Assembly (NCBI GenBank): GCA_016720925.1
Contig: JADKJR010000014.1
Coordinates: 95,398 to 159,397, forward strand
From: Betaproteobacteria bacterium
GTDB taxonomy: Bacteria; Pseudomonadota; Gammaproteobacteria; Burkholderiales; Usitatibacteraceae
DNA: 64,000 bases
Direction: 5' to 3'
This document shows, in pieces, positions 9,180-17,594 of the stretch (positions within the stretch are counted from its first letter, which is position 1; each line of letters begins with the position of its first letter). The translations under genes were made by a program, and so were the position numbers. The notes beneath the pieces are model-generated. The model searched no databases, was not told the DNA's origin, and saw only the letters and a program-made list of their open reading frames with translations.

Positions 9180-9705
9180 TTATGAAGGAATATCGCATCA
9201 CACTACAAGCGTCGCCAAAGGTCTCAAATATTGCGCTTCGTAATTTTTTTTCGAAGCGGCTATGATTGTTCTTTCCCCAGGCCGATCCATCGGCTCGCAC
9301 GAACAGACGGTCGGTCGTCTTCCTCCCAAGTGCCACTTCATCAACAAGGGCAATACCTTCCGGCGAGAGGGGGACGTGCCGCCCCTTGGCGGTCTTGCTC
9401 GGGCGAATGTAGACACTGGCATTGTCCGGCGAGTACTTTCGCCGGTTTTAATCCCGTGATCTCGGCATACGGGCGCCTCTAGTCGCGAGGGCGCTGAACC
9501 AGCCGGCGCAAGGCGGGATCACTCGCGTTGATCAATCGTGTGGCCTCAGCGGTTGTGAGGAAGCGAACAATCGGCTCATCCGCATTAGCAAAAGGCTTGA
9601 CCTTGCGCCAAACGTCTTGCGAGGACACCATGTCGTCCTCATAGGCTTTCGGGCCCGCTTCGCGTCTTCATCAGTCGGTGCCTCGCGATAGGCCACGGCA
9701 CCTCC
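9180..9705 (-). pseudogene. Decayed tyrosine recombinase (phage/island integrase)
   Basis: Reading the minus strand from about 9700 downwards gives, in successive frames, VWRKVKPFANAD, FLTTAEATRLINASDPALRR, then TRGAR (catalytic Arg region), YAEITGLKPA, VYIRPSKTAKGRHVPLSPEG, and VALGRKTTDRLFVRADGSAW followed by GKNNHSRF. These match, in order, the middle and start of the catalytic domain of phage-type integrases (TGARYGEI, KTGKGRHVPL, RADGSPWGK). At least two frameshifts break it near 9430-9490. The C-terminal HxLRH and tyrosine motifs are absent; the sequence is cut where the hipBA operator region begins. It lies next to tRNA-Glu, a common integrase target, so it probably inserted the 5.7-9.9 kb island. 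It can no longer be active. Confidence 0.7.
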
Positions 9706-9862
9706 TTTCCGGTCCGCTTGCAGGGAGCTTTCTGGCTGGTGCCTGATGCGCGGCCTGAATTTCGTCCGTCAGCCGTAGAGCAAGACATTTATCCGTGAAT
9801 ACCTGAATCCGTCTGCATTCCATAAACATCTCTGCGACACGGCTGCGACACGGGTATAAAAA

Positions 9863-9888
9863 AACGGCTTGGATTTCTCCAAGCCGTT
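9863..9888 (-). terminator. Rho-independent terminator of the tRNA cluster
   Basis: On the minus strand an 11-bp perfect stem (AACGGCTTGGA pairing with TCCAAGCCGTT) around a 4-base loop is followed by a run of T. It starts 8 bp after the CCA end of tRNA-Glu. Confidence 0.88.
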
Positions 9889-9896
9889 GATTTATT

Positions 9897-9972
9897 TGGC
9901 GTCCCCAACCGGATTCGAACCGGTGTTACTGCCGTGAAAGGGCAATGTCCTAGGCCTCTAGACGATGGGGAC
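9897..9972 (-). tRNA. tRNA-Glu (anticodon TTC)
   Basis: A 76-nt cloverleaf with encoded CCA. The acceptor stem begins GTCCCC and closes with GGGGAC; the anticodon loop reads CCTTTCACGG around TTC; the T arm contains GGTTCGAATCC. It is second in a minus-strand pair with tRNA-Ala, downstream of gltX, and is followed by a strong terminator. Confidence 0.97.
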
Positions 9973-10070
9973 TCACACGTCTTACTGCGGTGCTTCGTGT
10001 TGCTAAAACGATTACAACAAAAAAGCGGCTTGTGAAACAACCGCCCCTGCGTTGCGTACTACCTGTTCTG

Positions 10071-10146
<76 letters not shown>

Positions 10147-10209
10147 CACAGGGAGAGGCGCATTATAGCTGGTGATAGGCCTTTTTGCAAAGGCAAGATA
10201 ACTCGAAAA

Positions 10210-11607
10210 TCAGTCTGAACGTGCCTTGTCCAGACGCTCCAGAGTTTCTTCGCGCCCAAGAACGTCCATGACGGCATCGATAGAAGGCGATTGCGTCTGC
10301 CCTGTCAACAGTACCCGCAGCGGCATCATGAGCTGGGGCATTTTCAACGCGTGTCTGGCAACACAGGCTTTGATCGTGGCGCCGAGGTCAGCTTTTGACC
10401 AGGCAACGGATTTCAGCGCCTCACGCAGATCCCCTAACGCCGGCTTGGCCGCATCTGTCAGGTGCGCCGCAAGTAAAGCGGAATCGACGTTGGGACGCAC
10501 GAAGAAATAGCGTGCGGCCTCTGCCATGTCAACCAGCGTTGGCGAGCGATCACGCAACAACTCCGTCACCCGTGCCACATCCGGACCGGTTGCCGCATCA
10601 ATTCCCGACTGCTCCAGGAATGGCTTCAATAGCGTGGCCAATGCCACAGGATCGGCCTTCTTGATGTACTCGTGATTCAGCCAGTTGAGTTTTTCGGTAT
10701 TGAACTGGGCGGCGGATGGCGTGATGTGATCAAGATCGAACCACTCGCAGAACTGCTCCATGGAAAACACTTCATCGTCGCCATGGGACCAACCGAGTCG
10801 CGCAAGGTAATTCACCACGGCCTCGCGCAGATAGCCTTTGGCGGGATAATCCATGACTGACACCGCACCATGCCGCTTCGACAGTTTTTGGCCGTCGTCC
10901 CCCAGAATCATGGAAAGATGCGCGTACACCGGCACGGAGGCGCCCAATGCCTCAAGAATATTGATCTGCCGCGGCGTATTGTTGACGTGATCATCACCAC
11001 GAATGACGTGGGTGATTTTCATGTCCCAGTCATCGACGCACACGCAGAAATTGTAGGTCGGTGTTCCGTCGCCACGCGCGATGATCAGATCATCGAGTTC
11101 CGCATTCGCAATTTCAATTTTGCCTTTCACCGCGTCGACCCAGGAAACACTCCCGCCAATCGGGTTGCGGAACCGCACAACGGGTTTCACGTCCGCCGGC
11201 ATCAACGGCAGCGTCTTTCCCGGCTCCGGACGCCAGCGTCCGTCGTAGCGCGGTTTTTCGCCGCGAACACGCTGTGCTTCACGCATCGCATCCAGTTCTT
11301 CGGCCGTCGTGTAGCAGAGGTAGGCCGTCCCGGCCACCAGCATTTCCGCGATTACTTCTCTGTATCGCGGCATGCGCTGCATCTGGTAGAAGGGCCCTTC
11401 GTCATGGTCGAGGCCAAGCCAGGCCATGCCATCGATGATCGCCTGCACCGCTTGCGGTGTTGAACGCTCGACATCGGTGTCTTCGATTCGCAGGATGAAG
11501 GTGCCGCCGTGGCGGCGGGCAAACGCCCACGCGTAGAGCGCGGTGCGGGCGCCACCGATGTGCAGGTAGCCGGTGGGGCTGGGGGCGAAGCGGGAGCGAA
11601 CAGTCAT
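10210..11607 (-). CDS. gltX: Glutamyl-tRNA synthetase
   Basis: A 465-residue class I aminoacyl-tRNA synthetase that charges tRNA-Glu with glutamate in the cytoplasm. The HIGH motif appears as PSPTGYLHIGGART near residues 9-22, and the KMSKS loop as DGQKLSKRHGAVS near residues 236-248. Length and domain order (Rossmann catalytic core, stem-contact fold, helical anticodon-binding region) are normal for the discriminating bacterial enzyme. Its own substrate gene, tRNA-Glu, lies 240 bp downstream on the same strand after tRNA-Ala. A short dispersed repeat lies between its start and dcd. Confidence 0.97.
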   Translation of the reverse strand: MTVRSRFAPSPTGYLHIGGARTALYAWAFARRHGGTFILRIEDTDVERSTPQAVQAIIDGMAWLGLDHDEGPFYQMQRMPRYREVIAEMLVAGTAYLCYTTAEELDAMREAQRVRGEKPRYDGRWRPEPGKTLPLMPADVKPVVRFRNPIGGSVSWVDAVKGKIEIANAELDDLIIARGDGTPTYNFCVCVDDWDMKITHVIRGDDHVNNTPRQINILEALGASVPVYAHLSMILGDDGQKLSKRHGAVSVMDYPAKGYLREAVVNYLARLGWSHGDDEVFSMEQFCEWFDLDHITPSAAQFNTEKLNWLNHEYIKKADPVALATLLKPFLEQSGIDAATGPDVARVTELLRDRSPTLVDMAEAARYFFVRPNVDSALLAAHLTDAAKPALGDLREALKSVAWSKADLGATIKACVARHALKMPQLMMPLRVLLTGQTQSPSIDAVMDVLGREETLERLDKARSD

Positions 11608-11622
11608 TGCAGATTACCAGTT

Positions 11623-11695
11623 CCGTTCGTGGTGAGCCTGTCGAACCACAAACATTTGGATTTTGGAAACCCTTCGAAAAGCTCAGGGCGAACGG
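11623..11695. repeat. REP-like inverted repeat element
   Basis: Between dcd and gltX, CCGTTCGTGGTGAGCCTGTC at the left and CCTTCGAAAAGCTCAGGGCG followed by AACGG at the right form two related arms, with the outer CCGTTCG pairing with CGAACGG. From memory very similar units are scattered in intergenic spaces of many beta- and gammaproteobacteria. It ends 3 bp from the dcd stop codon. Confidence 0.6.
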
Positions 11696-11697
11696 CT

Positions 11698-12264
11698 TTA
11701 CATCTTCGGTAACGTCACGCCCTGCTGCCCCTGATACTTGCCGCCGCGATCCTTGTACGAGGTCTCGCAAATTTCATCGCTTTCAAAAAACAGCACCTGT
11801 GCGATGCCTTCATTGGCGTAGATTTTCGCGGGTAGAGGCGTGGTATTCGAAAACTCCAGTGTCACATGCCCTTCCCATTCCGGTTCGAACGGCGTGACAT
11901 TGACAATGATTCCACAGCGCGCGTAGGTCGATTTTCCCAGACACACCGTCAACACATTGCGCGGGATTCGGAAGTATTCAACGGTGCGCGCCAAGGCGAA
12001 TGAATTTGGCGGGATGATGCAAAAATCCGCCTTGATGTCCACAAACGAACTCGGATCAAAGTTCTTCGGGTCAACAATGGTGGAATTCAGATTGGTGAAC
12101 AGCTTGAATTCATTTGAGCAGCGAATATCGTAGCCATAGCTGGACGTGCCGTAACTGACGATACGCTGCCCATTGACTTCACGCACCTGTCCCGGCTCGA
12201 ACGGCTCGATCATGCCGTGTTCCTGCGCCATGCGGCGTATCCATTTGTCGGCTTTGATGCTCAC
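11698..12264 (-). CDS. dcd: dCTP deaminase
   Basis: A 188-residue trimeric enzyme that deaminates dCTP to dUTP, the main route to dTTP precursors in Gram-negative bacteria. The conserved run GKSTYARCGIIVNVTPFEPE, including the catalytic glutamate, and the following EGHVTLEFSN block are intact, as is the C-terminal GGKYQGQQGVTLPK that closes over the nucleotide. Length matches the E. coli enzyme. The start at 12264 gives the normal MSIKADKWIRRMA N-terminus. The nearby apbC and metG genes are often found with dcd in beta- and gammaproteobacteria. Confidence 0.96.
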   Translation of the reverse strand: MSIKADKWIRRMAQEHGMIEPFEPGQVREVNGQRIVSYGTSSYGYDIRCSNEFKLFTNLNSTIVDPKNFDPSSFVDIKADFCIIPPNSFALARTVEYFRIPRNVLTVCLGKSTYARCGIIVNVTPFEPEWEGHVTLEFSNTTPLPAKIYANEGIAQVLFFESDEICETSYKDRGGKYQGQQGVTLPKM

Positions 12265-12280
12265 GCTGGTCTTCCTTTCG

Positions 12281-12565
12281 CTATCCCTGATACAACGTCA
12301 ATGTCACCTCGGCACCCTGTTCCCGCATCGGAATCAGCGCTTGATACTCCGGCGAATCGTGCCATCGTTTCGCCGCGTCCAGATTTTCGAATCGCAGGGC
12401 AACCACAGTGTCGTGATCCTCCGTGCCGCTGAATGCCTGGCGCAACCCGCCACGAAACATCACTTCACCACCATATTGAGCGATGGTGGCACCGACACGC
12501 TGACGATACCACTCCCAGGCACTCTCATCCTTCACCCGAATCCGGCCGACACAGTAAGCCGTCAT
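12281..12565 (-). CDS. DUF1330 family protein
   Basis: A 94-residue protein with the dimeric ferredoxin-like alpha/beta-barrel layout of DUF1330: an N-terminal strand AYCVGRIRVKD, a central GGEVMFRGG strand-turn, and the C-terminal block ALRFENLDAAKRWHDSPEYQ. The family is small, cytoplasmic and without a settled function; the fold is related to antibiotic-biosynthesis monooxygenase-like proteins. It sits 16 bp upstream of dcd in the same direction and 11 bp downstream of the TPR gene, so an operon is likely. Confidence 0.85.
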   Translation of the reverse strand: MTAYCVGRIRVKDESAWEWYRQRVGATIAQYGGEVMFRGGLRQAFSGTEDHDTVVALRFENLDAAKRWHDSPEYQALIPMREQGAEVTLTLYQG

Positions 12566-12576
12566 TTCATTTTTCC

Positions 12577-13083
12577 CTATTTGTCGTACGGCGGATCGAG
12601 ATGCTCCGCGTACCAGGAAATCGACCGGCGATATTTCTGCGTCTCGGCATCCGCTGAATTGTCCGCAATGTGATTGAGCAACAACCGCATCGCTTCGGCA
12701 TGTTCACCCATGTTGTAACGGGTGAGGGCGAGAAACACATCAAACTCCTTCGCATCAGGATAGGCGGCGGCACCTTTTTGCAACACCCGCGCCGCATCGC
12801 CAAATCGCTCGCAACAACGGTATGAGCTGCCCAAGCCAATCAGCGCCCCACGCAAATCCTCGCCTTCGATTCCGCACTGGATCGCGTGCTCGTAGAACGC
12901 AATGGCCTCGTCTTCAACGCCCTGATGGTCATATGTGCAACCAAGCTCGTAATTTACCTTGGCGTCATCCGGCTGCTGGTTGTAAAGGTCGAGCAAAATC
13001 GCCAATGCTTCGGTGTGTTGGGAATCGCGCCGCAATTCGACCGCGCGCTGAATGGCCTCCTGCAACGGATCCACTGCAGACAT
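12577..13083 (-). CDS. Tetratricopeptide-repeat protein
   Basis: A 168-residue helical protein. The start at 13083 (MSAVDPLQEAIQ) overlaps the apbC stop in a TGATG arrangement and is preferred to a longer frame that would run into apbC. Two to three TPR-like units are visible: HTEALAILLDLYNQQPDDAK, then ALIGLGSSYRCCERFGDAAR and FLALTRYNMGEHAEAMRLLL. It resembles the small tetratrico-peptide repeat family (TPR_5). It has no signal peptide. Such proteins bind partners, but none can be named; coupling to apbC may hint at a role in the same process. Confidence 0.8.
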   Translation of the reverse strand: MSAVDPLQEAIQRAVELRRDSQHTEALAILLDLYNQQPDDAKVNYELGCTYDHQGVEDEAIAFYEHAIQCGIEGEDLRGALIGLGSSYRCCERFGDAARVLQKGAAAYPDAKEFDVFLALTRYNMGEHAEAMRLLLNHIADNSADAETQKYRRSISWYAEHLDPPYDK

Positions 13084-14171
13084 CAGGTGTTCTGAATGAC
13101 AATCTTCGGAAATACACTGGAGCGATCTTGCGATTGCTTGGCGATTTTGGCCGCGCATTTGCGGGCAATTTCCTTGTAAATGCCGGCGATCGGCCCATCC
13201 GGCTCGGACACGACGGTGGGTTTGCCGCCATCGGTCATTTCACGAATCTTTATGTCAAGCGGCAACGAACCCAATAGCTCAATGCCGTAGTCTTTCGCCA
13301 TCTTCTCGCCGCCACCTGTGCCAAAGATGTGCTCCATGTGACCGCATTTGGTGCAGACGTGCATCGCCATGTTTTCCACCACACCGATGATCGGTACGCC
13401 GACCTTTTCAAACATCTTGAGACCCTTGCGTGCATCAAGCAATGCAATGTCCTGCGGCGTGGTAACAATCACCGCCCCCGTGACGGGCACCTTTTGCGCC
13501 AGCGTCAGTTGAATATCGCCGGTGCCCGGCGGCAAATCGATGACAAGGTAGTCCAGTTCATGCCAGTTGGTTTCGTTCAGCAATTGCTCCAATGCCTGCG
13601 TCACCATCGGGCCGCGCCACACCATCGGCGTTTCCGGATCAATCAAAAACCCAACACTCATGGCCTGGATGCCGTGACCTTCCATCGGCTCCATGGTTTT
13701 GCCGTCTTTCGATGCGGGCCGCCCGGTGATGCCCAGCATCGTCGGTTGCGAAGGACCATAAATGTCTGCATCCAGCATACCGACAGACGCGCCCTCAGCC
13801 GCCAACGCCAGGGCCAGATTCACGGCAGTGGTGCTCTTGCCAACACCGCCTTTTCCGGATGCCACGGCAATGATGTTCTTGATGCCCGGGACCAGTTTCA
13901 CGCCGCGCTGCGCACTGTGCGAAACAATTTTCGAGAAGACGTTGGCTGACACATTTCCCATGCCGTCAATTTTTTTCAGCCGATCGATCACCTGTCGACG
14001 GATCGGTTCAAATACGCTCTTGCCGGGATAGCCCAGCACAATCTCGAGCGCCACATTCGCACCGTCGAGCTTGATGTTCCGTGCGGATTTGCCATCGACA
14101 AAATTCTCGCCCGTCACCGGGTCGATCAATTCGCGCAGCGCGTTCTGGATAGTTTCTACAGTGATGGACAT
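13083..14171 (-). CDS. apbC: Iron-sulfur cluster carrier protein ApbC (Mrp/NBP35 family)
   Basis: A 362-residue P-loop ATPase that carries and delivers Fe-S clusters. The N-terminal DUF59/MIP18-like domain (about residues 1-85, VTIQ..LIDPVTGENFV) is followed by the ATPase with the deviant Walker A SGKGGVGKST and the switch DADIYGPSQP. The cluster-binding CxxC is seen as CTKCGHMEHIFG. The start at 14171 gives the usual MSITVETIQNAL N-terminus; an upstream in-frame ATG would add 18 residues from the divergent promoter region. It is divergent from metG and translationally coupled to the TPR gene. Confidence 0.94.
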   Translation of the reverse strand: MSITVETIQNALRELIDPVTGENFVDGKSARNIKLDGANVALEIVLGYPGKSVFEPIRRQVIDRLKKIDGMGNVSANVFSKIVSHSAQRGVKLVPGIKNIIAVASGKGGVGKSTTAVNLALALAAEGASVGMLDADIYGPSQPTMLGITGRPASKDGKTMEPMEGHGIQAMSVGFLIDPETPMVWRGPMVTQALEQLLNETNWHELDYLVIDLPPGTGDIQLTLAQKVPVTGAVIVTTPQDIALLDARKGLKMFEKVGVPIIGVVENMAMHVCTKCGHMEHIFGTGGGEKMAKDYGIELLGSLPLDIKIREMTDGGKPTVVSEPDGPIAGIYKEIARKCAAKIAKQSQDRSSVFPKIVIQNT

Positions 14172-14334
14172 GTGGCGGACTTTGAATGTGAGGTAAGTGC
14201 CGTATTTTATCGGAATACACCGCACTGTCGTGTCAATGCCATATCAAAAATGCGGGTGCCTTGGTACAATCGGTTTCAAGAAAAATTATTCAAATCAATC
14301 GGTTTTTGCAATCCATGCTTCGCAGAAGTTCCAG

Positions 14335-16479
14335 ATGCCCCGAAAATTATTCGTAACAACCGCGCTTCCGTATGCCAATGGCTCGCTGCACATTGGCCAT
14401 ATCGTCGATCAGCTGTATGGCGATATCTGGGTGCGTTATCAGCGCATGCAAGGTCACGAAGTGCACTTTGTGTGCGCCGGGGATACCCATGGCGCCCCGA
14501 TCATGTTGCGCGCCGAACAGGAAGGCATCACGCCGGAAGCCCTGATTGAGCGCATCGCCGTCGAGCACAATGCCGACTGGCGTGCCTTCCTGATGAGCTA
14601 CGACCACTGGCACTCGACGCATTCGCCGGAAAACGTCGAACTTTCACAGGATATTTACAGGAAGCTCAAGGCGGCCAAGCTCATCACCAGCAAGGAAGTC
14701 GAACAGTTCTTCGACCCGGTGAAGGCAATGTTTCTGCCGGACCGCTACATCAAGGGCGAATGCCCAAAATGCGGAGCGAAGGACCAGTACGGCGATTCCT
14801 GCGAAGTTTGTGGCGCCGTGTATGCGCCGACCGATTTGAAGAACCCCTATTCAACGCTCACCGGCGCCAAACCGGTACTCAAAAAATCCGAGCACTTTTT
14901 CTTCAAGCTTTCCGACAAGAAATGTGTGCAGTTTTTGCATGAATGGACAAAGGAGACGCCGCTGCAAAGCGAGGTCGTCAACAAGCTCGCAGAATGGCTG
15001 GGCGATGGCGGCAAGAATCTCAATGACTGGGATATCTCGCGCGATGCGCCCTACTTCGGTATTGACATCCCTGATGAGCCCGGCAAGTACTTCTACGTCT
15101 GGCTGGATGCACCGGTGGGCTACCTCGCCAGCCTGAAAGCATATTTCGATACTGGCAAAGCGAAGGTCAACGGCGAAAAGCGCAGCTTCGACGATTTCCT
15201 CGCCGACGATAAGGTCGAGCAATATCACTTCATCGGCAAGGACATCGTCTACTTTCACACGCTGTTCTGGCCGGCCATGCTCAAGTTTTCCGGCCGCAAG
15301 GTACCAAACAACGTGTTTGTGCACGGCTTCATCACCTTCACCGGCGAGAAGATGTCCAAGTCGCGCGGCACGGGTGTGTCGCCGCAGAAGTACATACAGG
15401 TCGGCATGAATCCGGAGTGGCTGCGTTATTACATCGCCGCCAAACTCACCGACAAAGTCGAGGACCTCGATTTCAACCCGGACGATTTTGTCGCGCGGGT
15501 GAACAGCGATCTGATCGGCAAGTACGTGAATATCGCCAGCCGCACGGCGGGATTTATCACCAAGAAATTCGACGGCAAACTGGGCAAGCCGCAGTTGCCC
15601 AAGGACATTGCCGGCGAATTCGCGGGTGCGGCCGACGAAATCAGCGGCTACTACGATGGACGCGAATACGGCAAGGCGATCCGCAAAATCATGGCGCTGG
15701 CGGATCTCGCGAATCAATTTGTGGACGCCAGTAAACCCTGGGACCTCGCCAAGCAGGAGGGCAAGGAAGCCGAACTGCTGACGGTATGCTCGACCGCGGT
15801 GGCGATGTTCCGCGACCTGACCGTGTATCTGGCACCGGTGTTACCGCAACTCGCCGCGACGGCAGGCGAGATGTTCAGTTTCGACGCCTTCGACTGGAAA
15901 ACGACAGCCAAACCGTTGAAAGAAGGCCACGAGATCAAGGCCTACAAGCACCTGATGGGCCGTATCGATTCCAAGCATATGGATGCCTTGCTGGAACCCG
16001 CCAAGGATGCGGGAGACGCGAACAAAAAAACGCATTCCGCCAAAGCCGACACCAAGGCCGACTCGAAAGCAACAAGCACCGAAGCGCCCGCGTCGACCGA
16101 ATTTGCACTGATTCCACCGGAGCCGCCGAAACCCATCGTTGTGCTGCCGATTGCGGAAACCATTTCCATCGACGATTTCGGCCGCCTCGATTTGCGTGTC
16201 TGCAAAATACTCGACGCGGAACTGGTGGTGGAAGCGGACAAACTCGTGAAACTCACGCTCGATCTCGGCATCGAAACACGTACCGTGTTTGCCGGTATCC
16301 GATCAGCGTATAACCCGAAAGACCTGATCGGCCGGCTGACCGTCATGGTCGCCAACCTTGCGCCACGCAAGATGCGCTTTGGTGAATCGCAGGGCATGGT
16401 GCTGGCGGCGGGCGATGGCACCGGCATATACCTGCTGGCGCCGGACGCGGGGGCGGTGCCGGGGATGCGCATCAAATAG
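14335..16479 (+). CDS. metG: Methionyl-tRNA synthetase with C-terminal tRNA-binding domain
   Basis: A 714-residue class I synthetase that charges tRNA-Met. The HIGH motif is in YANGSLHIGHIVD; a zinc knuckle is given by CPKCGAKDQYGDSCEVCG with its four cysteines; the KMSKS loop is GEKMSKSRGTGV. The C-terminal 110 residues (DFGRLDLRVCKILDAE onwards) form the EMAPII/Trbp111-like domain that dimerises and binds tRNA. A low-complexity Lys/Ala/Asp/Ser linker separates the two parts. ATG at 14335 is chosen because it gives the normal N-terminus PRKLFVTTALPYANG; the frame is open upstream but unlike the family. Divergent from apbC. Confidence 0.97.
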   Translation: MPRKLFVTTALPYANGSLHIGHIVDQLYGDIWVRYQRMQGHEVHFVCAGDTHGAPIMLRAEQEGITPEALIERIAVEHNADWRAFLMSYDHWHSTHSPENVELSQDIYRKLKAAKLITSKEVEQFFDPVKAMFLPDRYIKGECPKCGAKDQYGDSCEVCGAVYAPTDLKNPYSTLTGAKPVLKKSEHFFFKLSDKKCVQFLHEWTKETPLQSEVVNKLAEWLGDGGKNLNDWDISRDAPYFGIDIPDEPGKYFYVWLDAPVGYLASLKAYFDTGKAKVNGEKRSFDDFLADDKVEQYHFIGKDIVYFHTLFWPAMLKFSGRKVPNNVFVHGFITFTGEKMSKSRGTGVSPQKYIQVGMNPEWLRYYIAAKLTDKVEDLDFNPDDFVARVNSDLIGKYVNIASRTAGFITKKFDGKLGKPQLPKDIAGEFAGAADEISGYYDGREYGKAIRKIMALADLANQFVDASKPWDLAKQEGKEAELLTVCSTAVAMFRDLTVYLAPVLPQLAATAGEMFSFDAFDWKTTAKPLKEGHEIKAYKHLMGRIDSKHMDALLEPAKDAGDANKKTHSAKADTKADSKATSTEAPASTEFALIPPEPPKPIVVLPIAETISIDDFGRLDLRVCKILDAELVVEADKLVKLTLDLGIETRTVFAGIRSAYNPKDLIGRLTVMVANLAPRKMRFGESQGMVLAAGDGTGIYLLAPDAGAVPGMRIK

Positions 16480-16519
16480 CCGGTGTAACACCAAGCCCCT
16501 CGTCAATCTGGTGAGGCAA

Positions 16520-16714
16520 ATGCAATTGCACAGGCTGTGCATTTCTCCAGGATATTTGTACTTTATCGCGCTGACCTTCGCGCTCTCTCTCGCCGGCTGC
16601 GCAACGCCCGCTGTGACCAAGGGTACCGGTCGTGCCACCGATCCACCACTTGATTTGGTGCTCTATTGCCTGTTTGCACCGGCCGACCCCGCCTGCCGCG
16701 GCATACTGCGATGA
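16520..16714 (+). CDS. Small putative lipoprotein
   Basis: A 64-residue ORF with an N-terminal hydrophobic helix ending in the lipobox LSLAGC (Cys near residue 31), preceded by only a few polar residues. After the cysteine the mature part is about 34 residues with two further cysteines (LVLYCLFAPADPACRGIL). A weak GTGAGG lies before the ATG. No family is recognised. It lies 40 bp after metG. It may be a real minor lipoprotein or chance; the well-formed lipobox is the main support. Confidence 0.45.
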   Translation: MQLHRLCISPGYLYFIALTFALSLAGCATPAVTKGTGRATDPPLDLVLYCLFAPADPACRGILR

Positions 16715-16759
16715 AAGGTCGTCCGGCTTGTTTGCGGAAAGACGCCTTACAATTGTCGT

Positions 16760-17134
16760 ATGGCGCGCCTCATTCCCCTCACCCTTCCCCCTTATTCCAT
16801 CGAACGCGAAATCCTTGAGCGCGAGGTGGAAATTGATACCTATCGAGCATCCGGCCCCGGCGGCCAGCACGTCAACAAGACCAATTCCGCCATTCGCCTG
16901 ACGCATCTGCCGTCAGGCGTGGTCGTAATTGCGCAAGATTCGCCTTCGCAGTTTCGCAACAAGGAAATCGCGTATGAACGGCTGATTGAGCGATTGAAAA
17001 AGCTGAACCATGTGCCGAAAAAGCGCCTGGCGACCAAACCAACGCGCGCCTCAAAGGAACGCCGCATCGAAGCCAAGAAAACCCGCGCGACGGTCAAATC
17101 GACTCGCACCAAGAAGATCCATCACGACGAATGA
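16760..17134 (+). CDS. GGQ-motif peptide chain release factor-like protein
   Basis: A 124-residue protein containing only the catalytic domain of release factors. The peptidyl-tRNA hydrolysis motif GPGGQHVNKTNSAIRLTHLP is intact, followed by GVVVIAQDSPSQFRNKEIA and a Lys/Arg-rich C-terminal tail (KKTRATVKSTRTKK) that in ArfB-like proteins enters the mRNA channel. The stop-codon-reading domain is missing, so it probably rescues stalled ribosomes or acts on stuck peptidyl-tRNA, as ArfB and the mitochondrial C12orf65 do. This is inference; it is not ArfB proper. A TACAAT box lies 6 nt before the ATG, so the message may be leaderless. Its stop overlaps the acylphosphatase start by 4 bp. Confidence 0.82.
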   Translation: MARLIPLTLPPYSIEREILEREVEIDTYRASGPGGQHVNKTNSAIRLTHLPSGVVVIAQDSPSQFRNKEIAYERLIERLKKLNHVPKKRLATKPTRASKERRIEAKKTRATVKSTRTKKIHHDE

Positions 17135-17430
17135 GCGATTCCGTCATCACCGTGCATCTTGAAATCACCGGTCGCGTACAGGGTGTAGGCTTTCGCGAAT
17201 CGATGCGCGCGGTCGCGCAGGCGCTGGAGGTCAACGGCTGGGTGCGCAATCGCGACGACGACAGCGTGGAAGCGATCGTGCAAGGCGCGGAACCTGATGT
17301 CGAGCGGCTGATCGCGTGGTGCCACAACGGACCGCCGGGGGCTTATGTGCGATTTGTCAAAGCGGACCTCGTCGAAAGCAGCGAGACTTTCATTGCGTTT
17401 ACGCGTTGGCCGAATACTCGGCCTGCGTGA
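17131..17430 (+). CDS. acyP: Acylphosphatase
   Basis: A 99-residue enzyme that hydrolyses acyl phosphates such as carbamoyl- and acetyl-phosphate. The phosphate-binding loop GRVQGVGFRESM with its catalytic arginine, and the active-site asparagine in VNGWVRNRDDDSVEAIVQG, are both present. Length is normal. The ATG overlaps the upstream stop codon (ATGA), indicating coupling with the GGQ protein. A copy of the dispersed hairpin repeat begins 11 bp after its stop. Confidence 0.93.
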   Translation: MSDSVITVHLEITGRVQGVGFRESMRAVAQALEVNGWVRNRDDDSVEAIVQGAEPDVERLIAWCHNGPPGAYVRFVKADLVESSETFIAFTRWPNTRPA

Positions 17431-17440
17431 ACGGAAAAGC

Positions 17441-17501
17441 CAAGCACTGGCGCGGCTCACAGACTGTAAATACCTGGAAAGGCTCGCCAATGCTGGAGTT
17501 T
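17441..17501. repeat. Dispersed 3'-flank hairpin repeat, copy 1 (degenerate)
   Basis: CAAGCACTGGCGCGGCT at the left and CGCCAATGCTGGAGTTT at the right match the arms of the three other copies (21757, 45809 and 53831). The middle has diverged. It begins 11 bp after the acylphosphatase stop. Confidence 0.55.
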
Positions 17502-17594
17502 GATCTATTCATTAAAGCGCCCGTATCGCAGGCGAGACTCAAGGTGCGGAGCTTGCCGGGTCAAATCCAACTCATCAAATGACAGCGGGAGTGA

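Noticed and set aside
14851..15717. 288-codon open frame on the minus strand opposite metG
   Set aside because: It lies wholly inside metG in the antisense frame, and its translation is His/Arg/Ala-rich with no family likeness. GC-rich codon use explains it.
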